This document shows, one piece after another, positions 48,800 to 61,552 of a DNA stretch of 64,000 nucleotides. The stretch is from Rhizophagus irregularis (Eukaryota; Glomeromycota; Glomeromycetes; Glomerales; Glomeraceae). The notes beneath the pieces are model-generated. The model worked only from the letters and a program-made list of their open reading frames with translations, was not told the DNA's origin and searched no databases. The stretch lies in the NCBI RefSeq assembly GCF_026210795.1, contig NC_089445.1:558001-622000 (forward strand). The letters run 5' to 3'. Position numbers and translations under genes: made by a program. The stretch's first letter is position 1; the number at the start of each line of letters is the position of its first letter.

Positions 48800-50748
48800 A
48801 TGGGAATACGACATTTACTACACCATGTTTTCGAGTTAGTAGCTCCAACTACAGCATTAAGTGCTATATTAATCCTCTTTTTGGGACCTTTAATCTTTCC
48901 TCGTGCATATATTTGGTTCTTGTTAATATACTATGTATCGTATTTGTTCATATCTGTAAATCATTTTTTTAAATTTTGCCATACTGTGCGAAATATTAAG
49001 AGAACAATTCGAAATTGGAACGCGTCTCAAGAACAATCGCCAGCGCGGCATAATTATTCTAAAGAGATAGTTAAAAGTACTGCTACAAGTAATGGAAGGA
49101 TAACTCCAACGAGAAAAAATGGTTATTCATCCGTATCTACGAGTGATGATCTCGATAGCGATATCAGAGCTAGTGAAATGGAGAAAGCAGAAAGGTTGAA
49201 TGATGCTTATTACATTCATGCTTTTGTTATTCCAAATTATGATGAACCTGAACCTTTATTAAGAGATACTATTAAGAGATTAGAAAACCATAGGTTTATA
49301 TATATTTTTTATTTCATTTAAATAACTTCATTTTGCATTTGAAATTACTTACATATGTTTTTTTTTTAAAAAAGGAATGCAACCACAAATTATGTCATTA
49401 TATTGGCTATGGAAGCATCAGAAGTTGATCATAAAACAAAAGCTGATAATCTTAAAAGAAATTTTGATGGTTCTTTTTTTGATTTTATAATTACAGTTCA
49501 TCCAAAAGATTTACCTGGTGAAAGTCGAGGCAAAGGAAGCAATGTAGCATATGCAGCTAGAACTGCTTGTGACGAATTGGCTCGTAAAAGGATCGATAAA
49601 AGACGCGTCATTTTTACAATCACGGATTCTGATTCTGCCATTCCAGAACTTTATATTCGTCATGTGGAAAAGGCTTTCTCTGAATCTGATGATCCTTTCG
49701 CGACAATTTGTTCACCTCCAATCTTTTTCTCGAGAAATGCTCTTAATGTACCTGCCGCTGTACGTGTAACGGACATCATGTGGTCTATTATGGTCATGCA
49801 AAATTTGAGTAATCGTAAAGGATTAGCATTTCCTTGTTCAACATATAGTTTAAGCATGGTAAAAAAAAAAAAAATTAATTTTTTATTAAAATTTTTTGTT
49901 TATTTTTTTATTTTATTTAGAAATGATATTAATTTTTTTTTTAATTAATAATGATAAAGGTTCTCGCTGAGCAAGTTGGATTCTGGGATACCAATGGAGA
50001 TGCAATCGGTGAAGATTTACACATGTGGCTCAAATGTTTTTTCAAAACCGGAGGGGTTGCAAGGACAATTCCTATATATGTTCCTATAAATCTTACGAAT
50101 GTTCAAACAACTGGTTATATGTCAAACATTTATGCGCGTTGGGTTCAAGCAAAACGTCATTATAATGGGGTTGCTGATGTTGCTTATTCGCTGAAATTCG
50201 CTTTCGGGAACCACGATCACCATTCAGATTCAAAATCACTTTTGGGATCTCCGATGACAACGTGTCTTATGTCATGTTCATTTGTTGATAAACTTACCGT
50301 TGTATTTCACGTCTTAGAAGCCCACATGATTCCTGCGACTTCAGGATGGATCATGTTTGCGGCCGTTCCTTTTACACAATTACTTATATCCGCTTATTCA
50401 CCTATATTATATTATTATCCAAGTTTTCAGAATCCAATTGTCACATCAGAATTTTATGCTTATATGTTTTATCTTATACAAACAGTTAGTATATTTCTAC
50501 CTATGCCTTTATTAATGTGTGCTGTATTATATGAAGGTTTACATAAGACAATAGATCTTGATTTACTCAAGAAGAGTTCCAGCGAAACTAGAACATGGAG
50601 ATATTATATGGACTATGCTTGGCTCCCCGTGAGCGCTTGGCTATTCCTAACTTTGCCAAGTACAATGGCTTGTGTAAGAAGGTTAACAAAAAGTGAGGAA
50701 AAATATGTGGTGGCAGAAAAAATATTTTCGGAAGAACTAACGCGTTAA
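48800..50748 (+). CDS. Family 2 membrane glycosyltransferase
   Basis: Three exons, 48800-49293, 49375-49858 and 49960-50748, with matching phases, give 588 residues. Hydrophobic helices lie at about residues 12-55 and three more after residue 440 (SGWIMFAAVPFTQLLISAY, FYLIQTVSIFLPMPLLMCAV, WLPVSAWLFLTLPSTMACV). The central region is GT2-like: HAFVIPNYDEPEPLL, YVIILAMEAS, RGKGSNVAYAAR, TITDSDSAIP (Asp249 and Asp251) and GEDLHMW (Glu344, Asp345), followed by the RW-containing ARWVQAKRHY. This layout resembles processive chitin/cellulose/hyaluronan synthase relatives (Glyco_trans_2_3 type). The sugar donor and product cannot be told. A role in wall or membrane polysaccharide synthesis is inferred. 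The ATG at 48800 directly follows an A-rich leader. Confidence 0.88.
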
Positions 50749-52394
50749 CGAAAAAAAAATGATTTTTTTAATGAAATATTAAAATAATATGTAATGTAAA
50801 ATGCAAATTGAAAATTTGGCTATTTCTTTTTCATGAAAAATAGAATGGTACATATTTGAAGAGCAAATAAATGGGACTTTGATTATTTATTTATAATTTG
50901 CTTGGTATTAAATTTTTTTTTTTTTTTTTTTATATATATATATATATTTCTCTAAATAACTAAATATTTACTACCACACCATTTCGTACGTGCTTTATTT
51001 TAATGATTAATTTTTTCAATTCACGTAATTTGGTGATGACTGTAGAATTTTTTTTTCTTTCCCTCATTTTAATTTGTAACTTTTTTTTTCTTTTGTATCA
51101 TATATTATATACATCTTTTATTTAATTTATTTGTTTATTTAATTTTTTTTTTTCGTGTTAAATTGTTTTCATTTTTTTTTAAATTAGTTTTTTTTAGAGG
51201 ATAAAATTTTTGATTTTTGTTAAAAAAAGAAAGATTTTTTCCTGACAAAAAAAAAAAAAAAGACCTACCAGCTCTCGCAATATATTATACTTTTTTCGAA
51301 TATATACCTTTTTCCGGTCCGAATTTTCCTTTCGGCAAATTCGGGAATAAATTTACATTATATTTTAGTAATAAAATTTAGGGCGCAAAAAAAAAATTGC
51401 TTGCCTTTTAAAAGCTAACATTAAAAAGAAATACATTTTTTAATCAGTTTTTTTTTTTTTTAAAGATAAGAATTAATGAATCAAATTTGAATTAGATGAA
51501 AATGTATCATATGTCATATGTCATCATATCTCTCTTTTTTTTTTAAAAAAAAAAACCTAAATTATCAATCAATCAACTTTCAAATCCATTGTTCCTCTTT
51601 ATAATACTAAAGATAATCATTAAAGTAGATGATTGCTCGGTCATTTTTTTAATTACAAGGTAAACAAGATGTAGATGTACAATATTACCGATATTGTGAA
51701 AAAAAAAACCATTAATTTCTCATCCCCGTGAGGCGAGGCAGGAGTGAATTTATTTTTCTGTCTTTAAATTATTAATTGAAAAGTAACATATTTTATTAAT
51801 AACAAAAAAAAAATTAAATGTACTTTTTTTTTAAAAGAGAAGAAACCTTTTTGATATTAAAATTCATTGATTAGATTTTGAAATAAGAATAATTTTATAC
51901 ATTTTTTTATATTATTATTATACATAAAATATATAGATATAAAATATATTATTATTTTTTTTTTAAAAAAAAAGTATATTAAAAAAAAAATTTACCTACA
52001 AAGTTAGAAACATTATGACTAATTATAATATCCGGGGTCCAGTATCCCTCTCCCTTCTTGATCTACACATATTCAGGGTACTATACATAGATATCGCTAT
52101 TGTTCGCATTGTTGCAAGAATAGTACCCCCTGAAATTTTATATAATACATTGTACTCCAGGTACCATACTTCCTAAGTAGTGTGCTTCATAGTGATTAAT
52201 AATATATGGCATTATTGCTATTAAATAATAATTTTTTTTTTTTTACTTTTTGTACTGTATATTGTTCATATACAATACAAGATATATGTTTTTGATTCAG
52301 AGTATATACAAATTTTTTTTTCTTTTTTTTTTAACGCTATATACTTCTATAATAAGGTATATGATCTTATCATCACAACAGTACTCGCTATACT
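50749..52394. other. Gene-free interval between convergent genes
   Basis: Poly-T/poly-A tracts dominate, as expected for the 3' flanks of two convergent genes. Bases 52074-52127 contain GGGTACTAT and ATAGTACCC as a short inverted repeat. No coding or RNA gene is seen. Confidence 0.5.
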
Positions 52395-54141
52395 CTATTT
52401 AATATCTCTAATTGTTTCAAAAGTTTTGTTATTGTCCTGATGTATCTTAATATTCTTTTTTTCAACATTTTCTAGTAATTCAAGAACTTGTTCATAAATA
52501 ACAAACATTAATCCACTTTGCATAGAAGTCCATGCTACACGCGGTCCAATCCCCCTGAATAGTCCTCCAATTCCTTGATTTTTATAATTCCATAACAAGC
52601 CTTCCCATATTCCTGAATAATAATGATGAGTTAATTTTGAAGCATTTGAAGGTGCAGGCGAAGGTTGTTTTGCTGCTTTTGTCGTTGGTCTTTTCTGTGT
52701 TTGTAATAATGTTTTCATTACATCCAATGGTGTTGTTAATGCTCCCGCTAATCCGCCTGCAAAAGCTCCTGTGGTGATCTCCCATTCTAAACTTAAATTA
52801 TTACTATTTTTATACAACATTGCCCATAATTTAAATCTCTCTACGTAAATTTATAAAAAATTATAAACGTTAGTGATCTACTAAATAAAAAGGCAAAACA
52901 AAAATGATAAATAAACAAACTTTTTATAGAAATATTTTTTTAAAAAAAACTACCATAAAATGCAAATTGTAATGCTGAGAATGGTACATCTCTTAACAAA
53001 GTTGCTTTAAATCCGTGATAAAATGCACCAAACCCTTCCAATTTATATATCTAAAAGAAAAAAAGGAAATAGAATTAATGACAAATACTTGATCATAAAA
53101 TAAAATAAGTTATAACGTAAAATCAAATAAAGTAGCCCATGGCAAACGAACCACCAAGGCGCAAACGAACCATCTGCGCAGCGTGCCAGGTGTTTTTATA
53201 ATTATATCCACTAACAACATGTGGATTATTATATCGTCCCTGTAGTTGCAATCTTGTTTTTAATACCTAAATTAATAATGATACATTTATTTATTAATCA
53301 TATGACATGAAAATGAATACTGTAAGTTACAGGACAAACCTCAGAAGGCACATATACAATAGATGCCATGATATCGCCGATAGATCCTGATAAAATAATA
53401 ATTTTAAAAATGTAAATATAATAAAAAGAATTATAAAAATTAAAGAAATGAACGGCTGTTTTCTCACCAGCAGTTAAATGCACAACTGTATCTGGAATTC
53501 CAATTTTAAGTCCAATCATCTTACGTTTCACAAACTCATATGTTCCAAAATATATTGTAGTGGCTGGTACTAAAAAAATTTACATTGTCAATAACCTTTA
53601 ATTTTTATAATATTGCACGCAAGAAAATTTAAGATTTTTAAAATATGTAAATTACTTGATCCTAACATTGCAGGAGCAATACCACCATATAATCCATGCG
53701 CTATACCTTCTTGTTTAACTATTGTGATATAAGCGTGCAACATATTTTGGTATTTTGGAGGTTTGGCTAGTTTTTGACCTTGTAGTCGAGTTTTTACTGT
53801 ATCGATACTATTAAATAAAGATCGGAATTGAATAGATGTTTACAAATTTCTACGCGAATAAAAAAAATATGAATGTTTTCTAATAAATTACCTATGCATC
53901 AAGAAATCGGCAGTTGAACCACCAAGCCCTCCGGCTAACATTACCTAACACAAATAAAATCGATCAATTGATTAATCCATTCAAAACGAGATAAAAATTT
54001 TTTAAAACATACGTATTTAAGTGGCTTGAATTCTGTAGTATGGCCTTCCAATAATACCACCGATTCACTCGTTGAAGTGACGGAAAAGTTATTTGTCGAT
54101 TGAAGACGTGAAGTATCATATTGATTTGGAAGTTCTATCAT
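52395..54141 (-). CDS. MME1: Mitochondrial carrier (SLC25 family), Mme1/YMR166C-like
   Basis: Eight exons (54141-54013, 53944-53892, 53807-53656, 53569-53468, 53386-53340, 53266-53171, 53050-52954, 52840-52395) splice in phase to 373 residues. All three carrier signatures are present: [24 protein letters not shown] and [13 protein letters not shown], each preceded by a membrane helix. Distinctive matches to yeast Mme1 are GGLGG...[46 protein letters not shown] and [14 protein letters not shown]. Mme1 is an inner-membrane magnesium exporter; transport of Mg2+ here is inferred from similarity. The first signature has Ser instead of Pro, as in Mme1. Exon 6 ends at an unusual donor (ATG|GTTCGT) next to a direct repeat. 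The C-terminus carries a Lys/Thr-rich insert (about residues 276-300). It is divergent from the gene at 54388. Confidence 0.9.
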
Positions 54142-54387
54142 GGTACTGTCATTAAACTATAAATTATCCCTTCTTCACTCACAACACTTAACGCTTTTCT
54201 TAGCCTACCTCAAAAGAAGTTGTTATCAAAGTGGCATCACGATCAAGATCTAATTAAAGCTGTGCGACTTTACTCAAGAACCGCAGCATGTCTATAATCG
54301 GTGTTACGTTACCTTAAATCTGATTTTGTTTATCATTTATTAGGAATTTTGCTCAAAAAAAAAAGTTAAGAAATTTGTCAAAAAATA
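54142..54387. promoter_or_regulatory. Shared intergenic region of a divergent gene pair
   Basis: Only 246 bp separate the starts of the carrier gene (-) and the small protein gene (+). Both promoters must lie here or overlap the first exons. The sequence is less AT-rich than other intergenic DNA. No specific binding motif can be named. Confidence 0.5.
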
Positions 54388-54828
54388 ATGTCCAAATCTC
54401 CTGCTATTCCGGTATCACTACCAACTGAAGAAACAATTACTCCCAACATAATTATAGAAGAATTACCCGATAATTTTGTTTTGGATAAAAAGAAACAGGA
54501 TGTTATTGCTGACTATGAAATTTTATCTAAATCATCAGAAGGCAATGCCTCAGATTATACTACTGAAGACGAATCTCAAAATGATCGTAAAAAACGTACT
54601 GCTGATGATGATCTTGCAGAAGTCGCAACGCCACCTCATGTTAATAGTGAAGGAGGATTAATCATTAAAGAAATCCATGAGACTGAGAGTATAGAAAAAG
54701 AGAAGGTTGAACGTGCTGCTATTATTGAAGAAGAGGAGAGCAATCAGGAGAAAGGGAATACTTCTAAATTCAAAAAGAGTAAAAAAAGGAAGACTAATGA
54801 TAAAAGATATGAACCAACCGCATTGTAG
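54388..54828 (+). CDS. Small charged protein, unknown function
   Basis: A single 146-codon exon from ATG 54388 to TAG 54826-54828, preceded by an A-rich leader. The protein is acidic in the middle (TTEDESQND, IIEEEESNQEKG) and ends in a Lys/Arg-rich segment (KFKKSKKRKTNDKRYEP) that could be a nuclear localisation signal. There are no membrane helices or recognised domains; it is probably largely disordered. Its close, divergent placement to a conserved carrier gene and its non-AT-biased codon use suggest a real gene. The family is not recognised. Confidence 0.65.
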   Translation: MSKSPAIPVSLPTEETITPNIIIEELPDNFVLDKKKQDVIADYEILSKSSEGNASDYTTEDESQNDRKKRTADDDLAEVATPPHVNSEGGLIIKEIHETESIEKEKVERAAIIEEEESNQEKGNTSKFKKSKKRKTNDKRYEPTAL

Positions 54829-55014
54829 ATAATACAATACATGTTATATTTAGATTATTTTGAATATGTAGTTTTTGATTATAGGCGCGCTTTCTAAAGT
54901 TAGTCACGTGTTTATGTTCAATAAATAAATTGTCATTATTACATTATTACGTACAAGCCACATTGAATCTATAAATGTCCAGTTCGTGCAACCATCCAAA
55001 ATTTGATTTTAATT

Positions 55015-55847
55015 ATGTCGGATAAAGCTCTCAAAGTTCTTTACATTCATGGTCGTGAAAGGTAATAATGTTACCCAAGTTATTTGCTTTTATGATTGGA
55101 ACCTAATAGATTCGACCATTGTTATAGTTCTTCTCAAACAGGAAAATGTCAATTTTTAAAGCAACATTTTAATGTTTATGCCGCTGATATGGTAAAATGT
55201 TTATTTTTATTATAAAAATGGAATTTCGTACGGTGAGAATTAAATTATATCTTTGATCTCTCATCAATATTATATGATTGCTGAATGCATGACATACAGC
55301 CAACACAAGATTTTGATGCAGATCTCAGACTGCAAGAGAAATTTGTTAAAGAAATTCAACCTGATGTTATAGTTGGAAGTTCTTATGGTGGTGCGATTGC
55401 TGTTACAATGCTTCAAAAAGGTTTTTACTTAAATATTTTTTAGAATTAATTTTTCTCTTATATTAATGATTTTCTTGGTTTGGTATATTAGGAACATGGA
55501 AAGGACCAACAATTTTACTTGCGCAAGCGTTCGTTCGTTATCAAAGCTATGACCCATCAAAATTATGGTTACCAGAAGGAGGTAAAATTGGAGAATTTTT
55601 TATTCGTTCCTTCACAATATAATTTCTCATTCCTCTTTATATAGTTGCAATTACATTGATCCATGGAACAAAGGATAAAATAGTTGAAATAGAAGGTAGT
55701 AGATTATTAGCTACGAAAGGGACTCCGCAGTTAGTTGAAATGATTGAAGTATCTGACGAACACCAATTACATTCTTTGATTGACAGTCAAATGTTCTTGG
55801 ATTCGGTTAGAGAGGTTTATGAGAAACAAAAGGGATATCAGGATTAA
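55015..55847 (+). CDS. Small alpha/beta-hydrolase (YqiA/UPF0227-like esterase)
   Basis: Five short exons (55015-55061, 55128-55191, 55300-55420, 55492-55581, 55645-55847) join in phase to 174 residues. The start MSDKALKVLYIHGRES provides the first strand and an HG oxyanion turn. The nucleophile elbow is VGSSYGGAIA (Ser65). The acid is Asp118 in HGTKDKIVEI and the base His147 or His150 in SDEHQLHSL. The protein lacks a lid and is short, like bacterial YqiA esterases and single-domain serine hydrolases. No signal peptide is visible, so it is probably cytosolic. The substrate is unknown. It lies 186 bp downstream of the small charged protein gene in the same orientation. Confidence 0.85.
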
Positions 55848-56941
55848 AAAAACGCATGCATGATTTACAAAATAGGTTTTTTATTATTAATTTAAATTCG
55901 TTAATAAGATTGAATAAAATAAGTAATGTTATATTACGTAATTTTGATTTTACTCGCATCTAATCACTTTAAATGGCAATAAGACATCGAGATATCTTTT
56001 AGAAAATATAAAATTTTTGGTGAATTTGTGATTACAAAACAAAGTTACTGCACTGTTTAGTTATTTTACAATCTATTGAAAATTGGGCCGAGAACTAATT
56101 TATTGGATCCGATTAAAGTATTTTTATATTATGTGCAAATACCTGAATTCGCGTAAATTTCTTTTTTTTTTTGCTATATTGCATAGAATTCATAGATATT
56201 AACCAATATCGCCACTTAGCCCGGATTAAGAATAATTTACGCGAATAAAACGAATGGTTCACAAATTTATATACGAGGAAATGGTATACATATATTATTA
56301 AGAGCAAGTGAGCAACTATTATTAAAGATTAGAAATTCGCTTTGATTTATTACATATAAATCTTTCTTACACGTGTTTGTCTCCCATAAATCCTGGTGGC
56401 TAGTTAATATATCTATCGGGCCATTTTTTGAGTTTTCGTAGTCCTTCGGAAGGCCAGAATAACGTGATATAAAATGAGTAAATGTGAAAATGAAATAACA
56501 TTAACTTTATAAAATATGATACTTTACATCTCAAAATAAAATATAAATTGTAACGACTCTTCGAATATTAGGAACGTGGTATCACAAATCACACGTTTTA
56601 CCGATTCGTGCTACTGATTTCTCCTTAGATGATGCATTGAAAGAAAACTGTCATAAGCTTTATACTTTCGAGTTATCAATAGATACAATTATAGCTTAAT
56701 GATGAATGGCAGATATGCGGGCTGTGTATAAAAAAGGGATGTGGTCACCTTCCCATTCTTGTTTACTAGTAACTAGTTCTGAAGTGCTCACTTGATTCAA
56801 ATAGGGACTTAACAACAAGCACATTTACCACAAGCAAATCTCCAGCTTTACCTCCTAGCGAAACATAACCTAAAAAATCCATCCTCTCTTCTCAATTCAT
56901 AAATTACTGTATACTTTCATATACCAAATATACTTTTCAAA
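55848..56941. other. Intergenic region upstream of the E2 enzyme gene
   Basis: No gene is supported. A 64-codon minus-strand frame at 56113-56307 is A/T-driven. Bases 56640-56941 become more GC- and pyrimidine-rich and include a CA-rich leader (CAACAAGCACATTTACCACA), probably the promoter and 5' untranslated region of the following gene. Confidence 0.5.
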
Positions 56942-58072
<1,131 letters not shown>

Positions 58073-58757
58073 TTGGTGTAGATTTCGCGTCAAGGTTGGT
58101 GTTTTTTATTTTAAATCTAGACTTAATTGATAAATAAATGTATTGTTAGATGTATCCTGAACCGAAATCAAAAAAAAAAATTTATTCTTAATTTTCTCTT
58201 TAAATAATAAATAAATATTGTGCACTTATAACAAAGAGTAATAATTTACTGTCAATTTTTTTTCTTGAATTTACTTTTTTTGATGATCATACTTATTATT
58301 TCTTCTTTTTATTTGTTTGTTCTATCTTATTATATTTAACATTTGTTGTTTAGAGTACCATAAATGCCTAACACATCGAACCACAAGTGTTGAAAATATG
58401 AACTTTTATAGAACTATCGCTTGCATAAGGAATTAAGAGATGTTTACAATTATGTGCTTTTAGTATATTTCTTATTTGTAATAATACCCATTTGAGGTTT
58501 ATTCTGGTTTTATGGTTCGTTTTTCCTTCTCTTCTCTTTCTTTCTTTCTTTCCTTTTTCTTACTGGTTTTTTTAATAATTAAAACTTTGCCGTAAGTGAT
58601 AGTAAAAGAAACCTTTTTAAAAATTTAAATAAACGATAATCGATGATCTAAGATCATGTACATGTTACACTACATGAAAATTTTCCAGATCTTCGATTTA
58701 CATTGCCAGTTTTTGCATTGTTTCAATCAGTTAAATAATTTTTTTTCAATTTTTGAG

Positions 58758-60522
58758 ATGTGTGCACTTTTGTCCCAACAAGATCGTATACCCAATAAAC
58801 GAAAAATCGATCTCGATGATGAGTTCGACTCAACAAAAAATTACGATCATGTTCGGCAAAAGAAAAAGAGTAACGTTCTTATGATGCAACATCCACTTGG
58901 CATCAAACCTTGGGGAAATTATTACTTAGATCAAAGTAACAACAATTTTAAAGGAGATTGTAGAGGATCTAGTTTAGGAAATTTAGCAATTTTAACAGAT
59001 GATTTAATCTTAGAGATCTTAGGAATCTTTGATGCTAGAGATCTATTATCCTTAGGATTAACAAGCAAGGTATTATATTGTTTTTCAACATTTGACGATT
59101 TATGGAAACAACTTATTATAAAAAAATATAATGGAGATTGGTATTGGCAAGGAACTTGGAAATTAACTTTTTTAAAGAGATCTTGCAAGGAATATTATTT
59201 AGAGCCAGTTTCAAATTATAAGAAATCTACAATAAAATTATCTAATTTTTATAGTGATACTTTATTTCAACCTTTTCTATGTAGCTCTACGGGAATGGAA
59301 GCGTACTTGGGAGTTGAGAACATAGATCGACGGTCAAATTTAGAGTTAAGCGACTTTATTAGAGAGTATGCTATACCTAATAAGCCTGTTATTATAACAG
59401 ATGTTGTAACTAAGTGGCCTGCGTCAAAAAAATGGAATATGGAATATCTTGTAGAAAAATATGGAAATGTTTTATTTCGTGCTGAAGCTATTGATATTAA
59501 ATTAAACAATTATGCTAGTTATTATAAAAATACAATGGATGAAAGTCCTTTATATCTATTTGACAAAGAATTTTGTAAAAAGTGTGATGGGATTGATGAT
59601 GATTTTAGTGTACCTGAATATTTTGAAGAAGATTTTTTTAGTGTTCTTGGAGAGAATAGGCCTGATTATAGGTAAGAAAAAAACCAAACAGATTTTCTTA
59701 TTTCATTAATGCTAATTTAATTGTTTTAAAAGATGGTTAATTATTGGGCCAGCACATTCAGGATCTACGTTTCATAAAGATCCAAATTCCACCTCTGCTT
59801 GGAACGCTGTTATAACAGGTTCTAAGAAATGGATAATGTACCCACCTGACATATTACCTCCAGGAGTTTTTACTAGCGCCGGTATTTTATTATAAATGTA
59901 GTTTTATTAAAATTATTATTTATCGCATAATTATGATTTATGAATTATAAAAATTAGATGAGGCCGAAGTAACATCACCAGTGTCGATAATGGAATGGCA
60001 CTTAAATTTTTATAAAGAAACTCAAAAATCAAAACCGCGTCCATTAGAAGGAATATGTAAAGAAGGAGAAATTATTTTTGTACCGAATGGATGGTGGCAT
60101 ATGGTTATTAATCTAGAGGATTCTATTGCTATAGTATGAGTTTTAATTATACGATTTGTGATTACATGTAATGGATTTATGTTAATGCATTTGTTTTTTT
60201 ATTTTTATTTAAATAGACACAAAATTTTGTTGGAACATGGAATCTTAAGAATGTACTCTTATTTCTTCGTGATAAACCACATCAGATATCCGGATTTTCT
60301 AATTTAGTGTGGCCTAATAGTAAGGACATTTATAATGATTTTTGTGTAAAATTTAAGAAATTTTATCCAGGGATTTTAGAAAAGTTGGAATTGGATAATA
60401 ATGAAGATGAGAAAAGAGAGAAGAATAAAAAGCGATCTTCATTGTGGGAACAATTAAAAAGAAGGGATGGCCAGGAAGAAAGAAAGGGATTTACTTTTGG
60501 AATTTTGGTTGATAATGAATAA
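58758..60522 (+). CDS. F-box and JmjC-domain oxygenase, JMJD6-like
   Basis: Four exons (58758-59671, 59733-59881, 59958-60133, 60217-60522) join in phase to 514 residues. The ATG at 58758 (MCALLSQQD) is preferred over one at 58656, which adds a hydrophobic stretch not expected for a nuclear protein. An F-box lies at about residues 75-125 (LAILTDDLILEILGIFDARDLL). The JmjC region runs from about 205 to 430: KPVIITDVVTKWPASKKW, TFHKDPNSTSAWN with His319 and Asp321, WIMYPP, and [22 protein letters not shown] with His402. These form the Fe(II) triad, and the lysine of GSKKW fits 2-oxoglutarate binding. JMJD6 relatives hydroxylate lysines of splicing factors and histones; plant JMJ21 also pairs F-box with JmjC. 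A link to an SCF ligase is inferred. Confidence 0.92.
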
Positions 60523-61072
60523 TGTTATGATGGTAAATAAATTGATAATTAATTTGATAAATATATCACACGTGAATAAAAATGGCAATCAAACTGCAGC
60601 AAAACGAACAGATGAGCATTGGACGGACTGGTCAAATTGGCAATCTAATCAAACACGAATTTTTTTTATTCCATTGCACTTTATTAATAACACGGATATG
60701 TAAGCCCCTTTAAACGTGACTTTCAAGATTCTTTCTCCGTGATCATATTTATAAAAAGAACAATAATATTCAATATTCATAAAATGAATGGAAATTGTTT
60801 TATAAAGGTCCTAATACTAAAGAAGAGCGTTGGTTATATCAATATATCGACTATAATCTTGATAAAGATGATATTCATAAGGAAAATTTTGTTCCTAGAG
60901 TTCATTCCGGACTTCCAGTATTATTACTCAAGTATTACGTTGTGAGATTACTTGTGGTTTGCGCAGATTCCTTCCAAATACGAAAATTTTGTTGCAGCGG
61001 TTTCCTATGGCTCACAATTTTAAAGTAACTTAATGATCTTGAAGCTATTCGCGGACACCTAATTCATTTTTC
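60523..61072. other. Interval with an orphan coding-like fragment
   Basis: Bases 60786-60947 read on the plus strand as EWKLFYKGPNTKEERWLYQY then IDYNLDKDDIHKENFVPRVH and SGLPVLLLKYY, a well-mixed composition unlike noise. There is a stop just before it (TAA at 60780-60782) and no clear start. A second short piece, EHWTDWSNWQSNQTR, lies at about 60613-60657. These may be exons of an unrecognised gene or remnants of one. No domain is identified. Confidence 0.3.
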
Positions 61073-61423
61073 GACTGCGCATGAAATTTTCATACGCAGT
61101 CATACACATGGTAATATCTGCCCGGAACGTTATGCAGTCATCCGCAGTACTATGCTGAACTGCCCCTATGACACCCGAAAATCTGCCCAAAAAATTCCGC
61201 ACAGGGCCGGCACTATGCAGTAACACGTGAATAAACAGTGACGACTAAGGGAGTGACAAATAGGATTTTGACGAATCGAAAAAAACTGTCCCTCAGATAC
61301 TTAAACACAGAGGGACGTGACACATGTGATGAATAAATTTACTATTGTGGAATTTTTTCGGGTGTCACTGGAGTTAATTGTAATGACTGCGTATGTCTGC
61401 ATATGAAAATTTCATACACAGTC
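61073..61423. mobile_element. Non-autonomous inverted-repeat element with GACTGCG ends
   Basis: The left end GACTGCGCATGAAATTTTCA and the reverse of the right end GACTGTGTATGAAATTTTCA match. Inversion continues further in (TGACACCCGAAAA at about 61170-61182, with its complement at about 61347-61359). Each end is itself a small palindrome (CATGAAATTTTCATA). It is about 350 bp with no coding capacity. The base composition is less AT-rich than the neighbourhood. Confidence 0.72.
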
Positions 61424-61552
61424 AAATCGAATTAGATGGTCCAATTTAATAATGACAATATTAGCATTATTTTTGAAAGTAATGAAATGGAAAATAAAAT
61501 GGAAAATAAAATGTTAATAGAACATTTCATTGGAATTAAAATAATTATATTT

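Noticed and set aside
54388-55847. One gene joining the small charged protein and the hydrolase
   Set aside because: Each has its own ATG and stop, and no in-phase splice link across 54828-55015 is visible.
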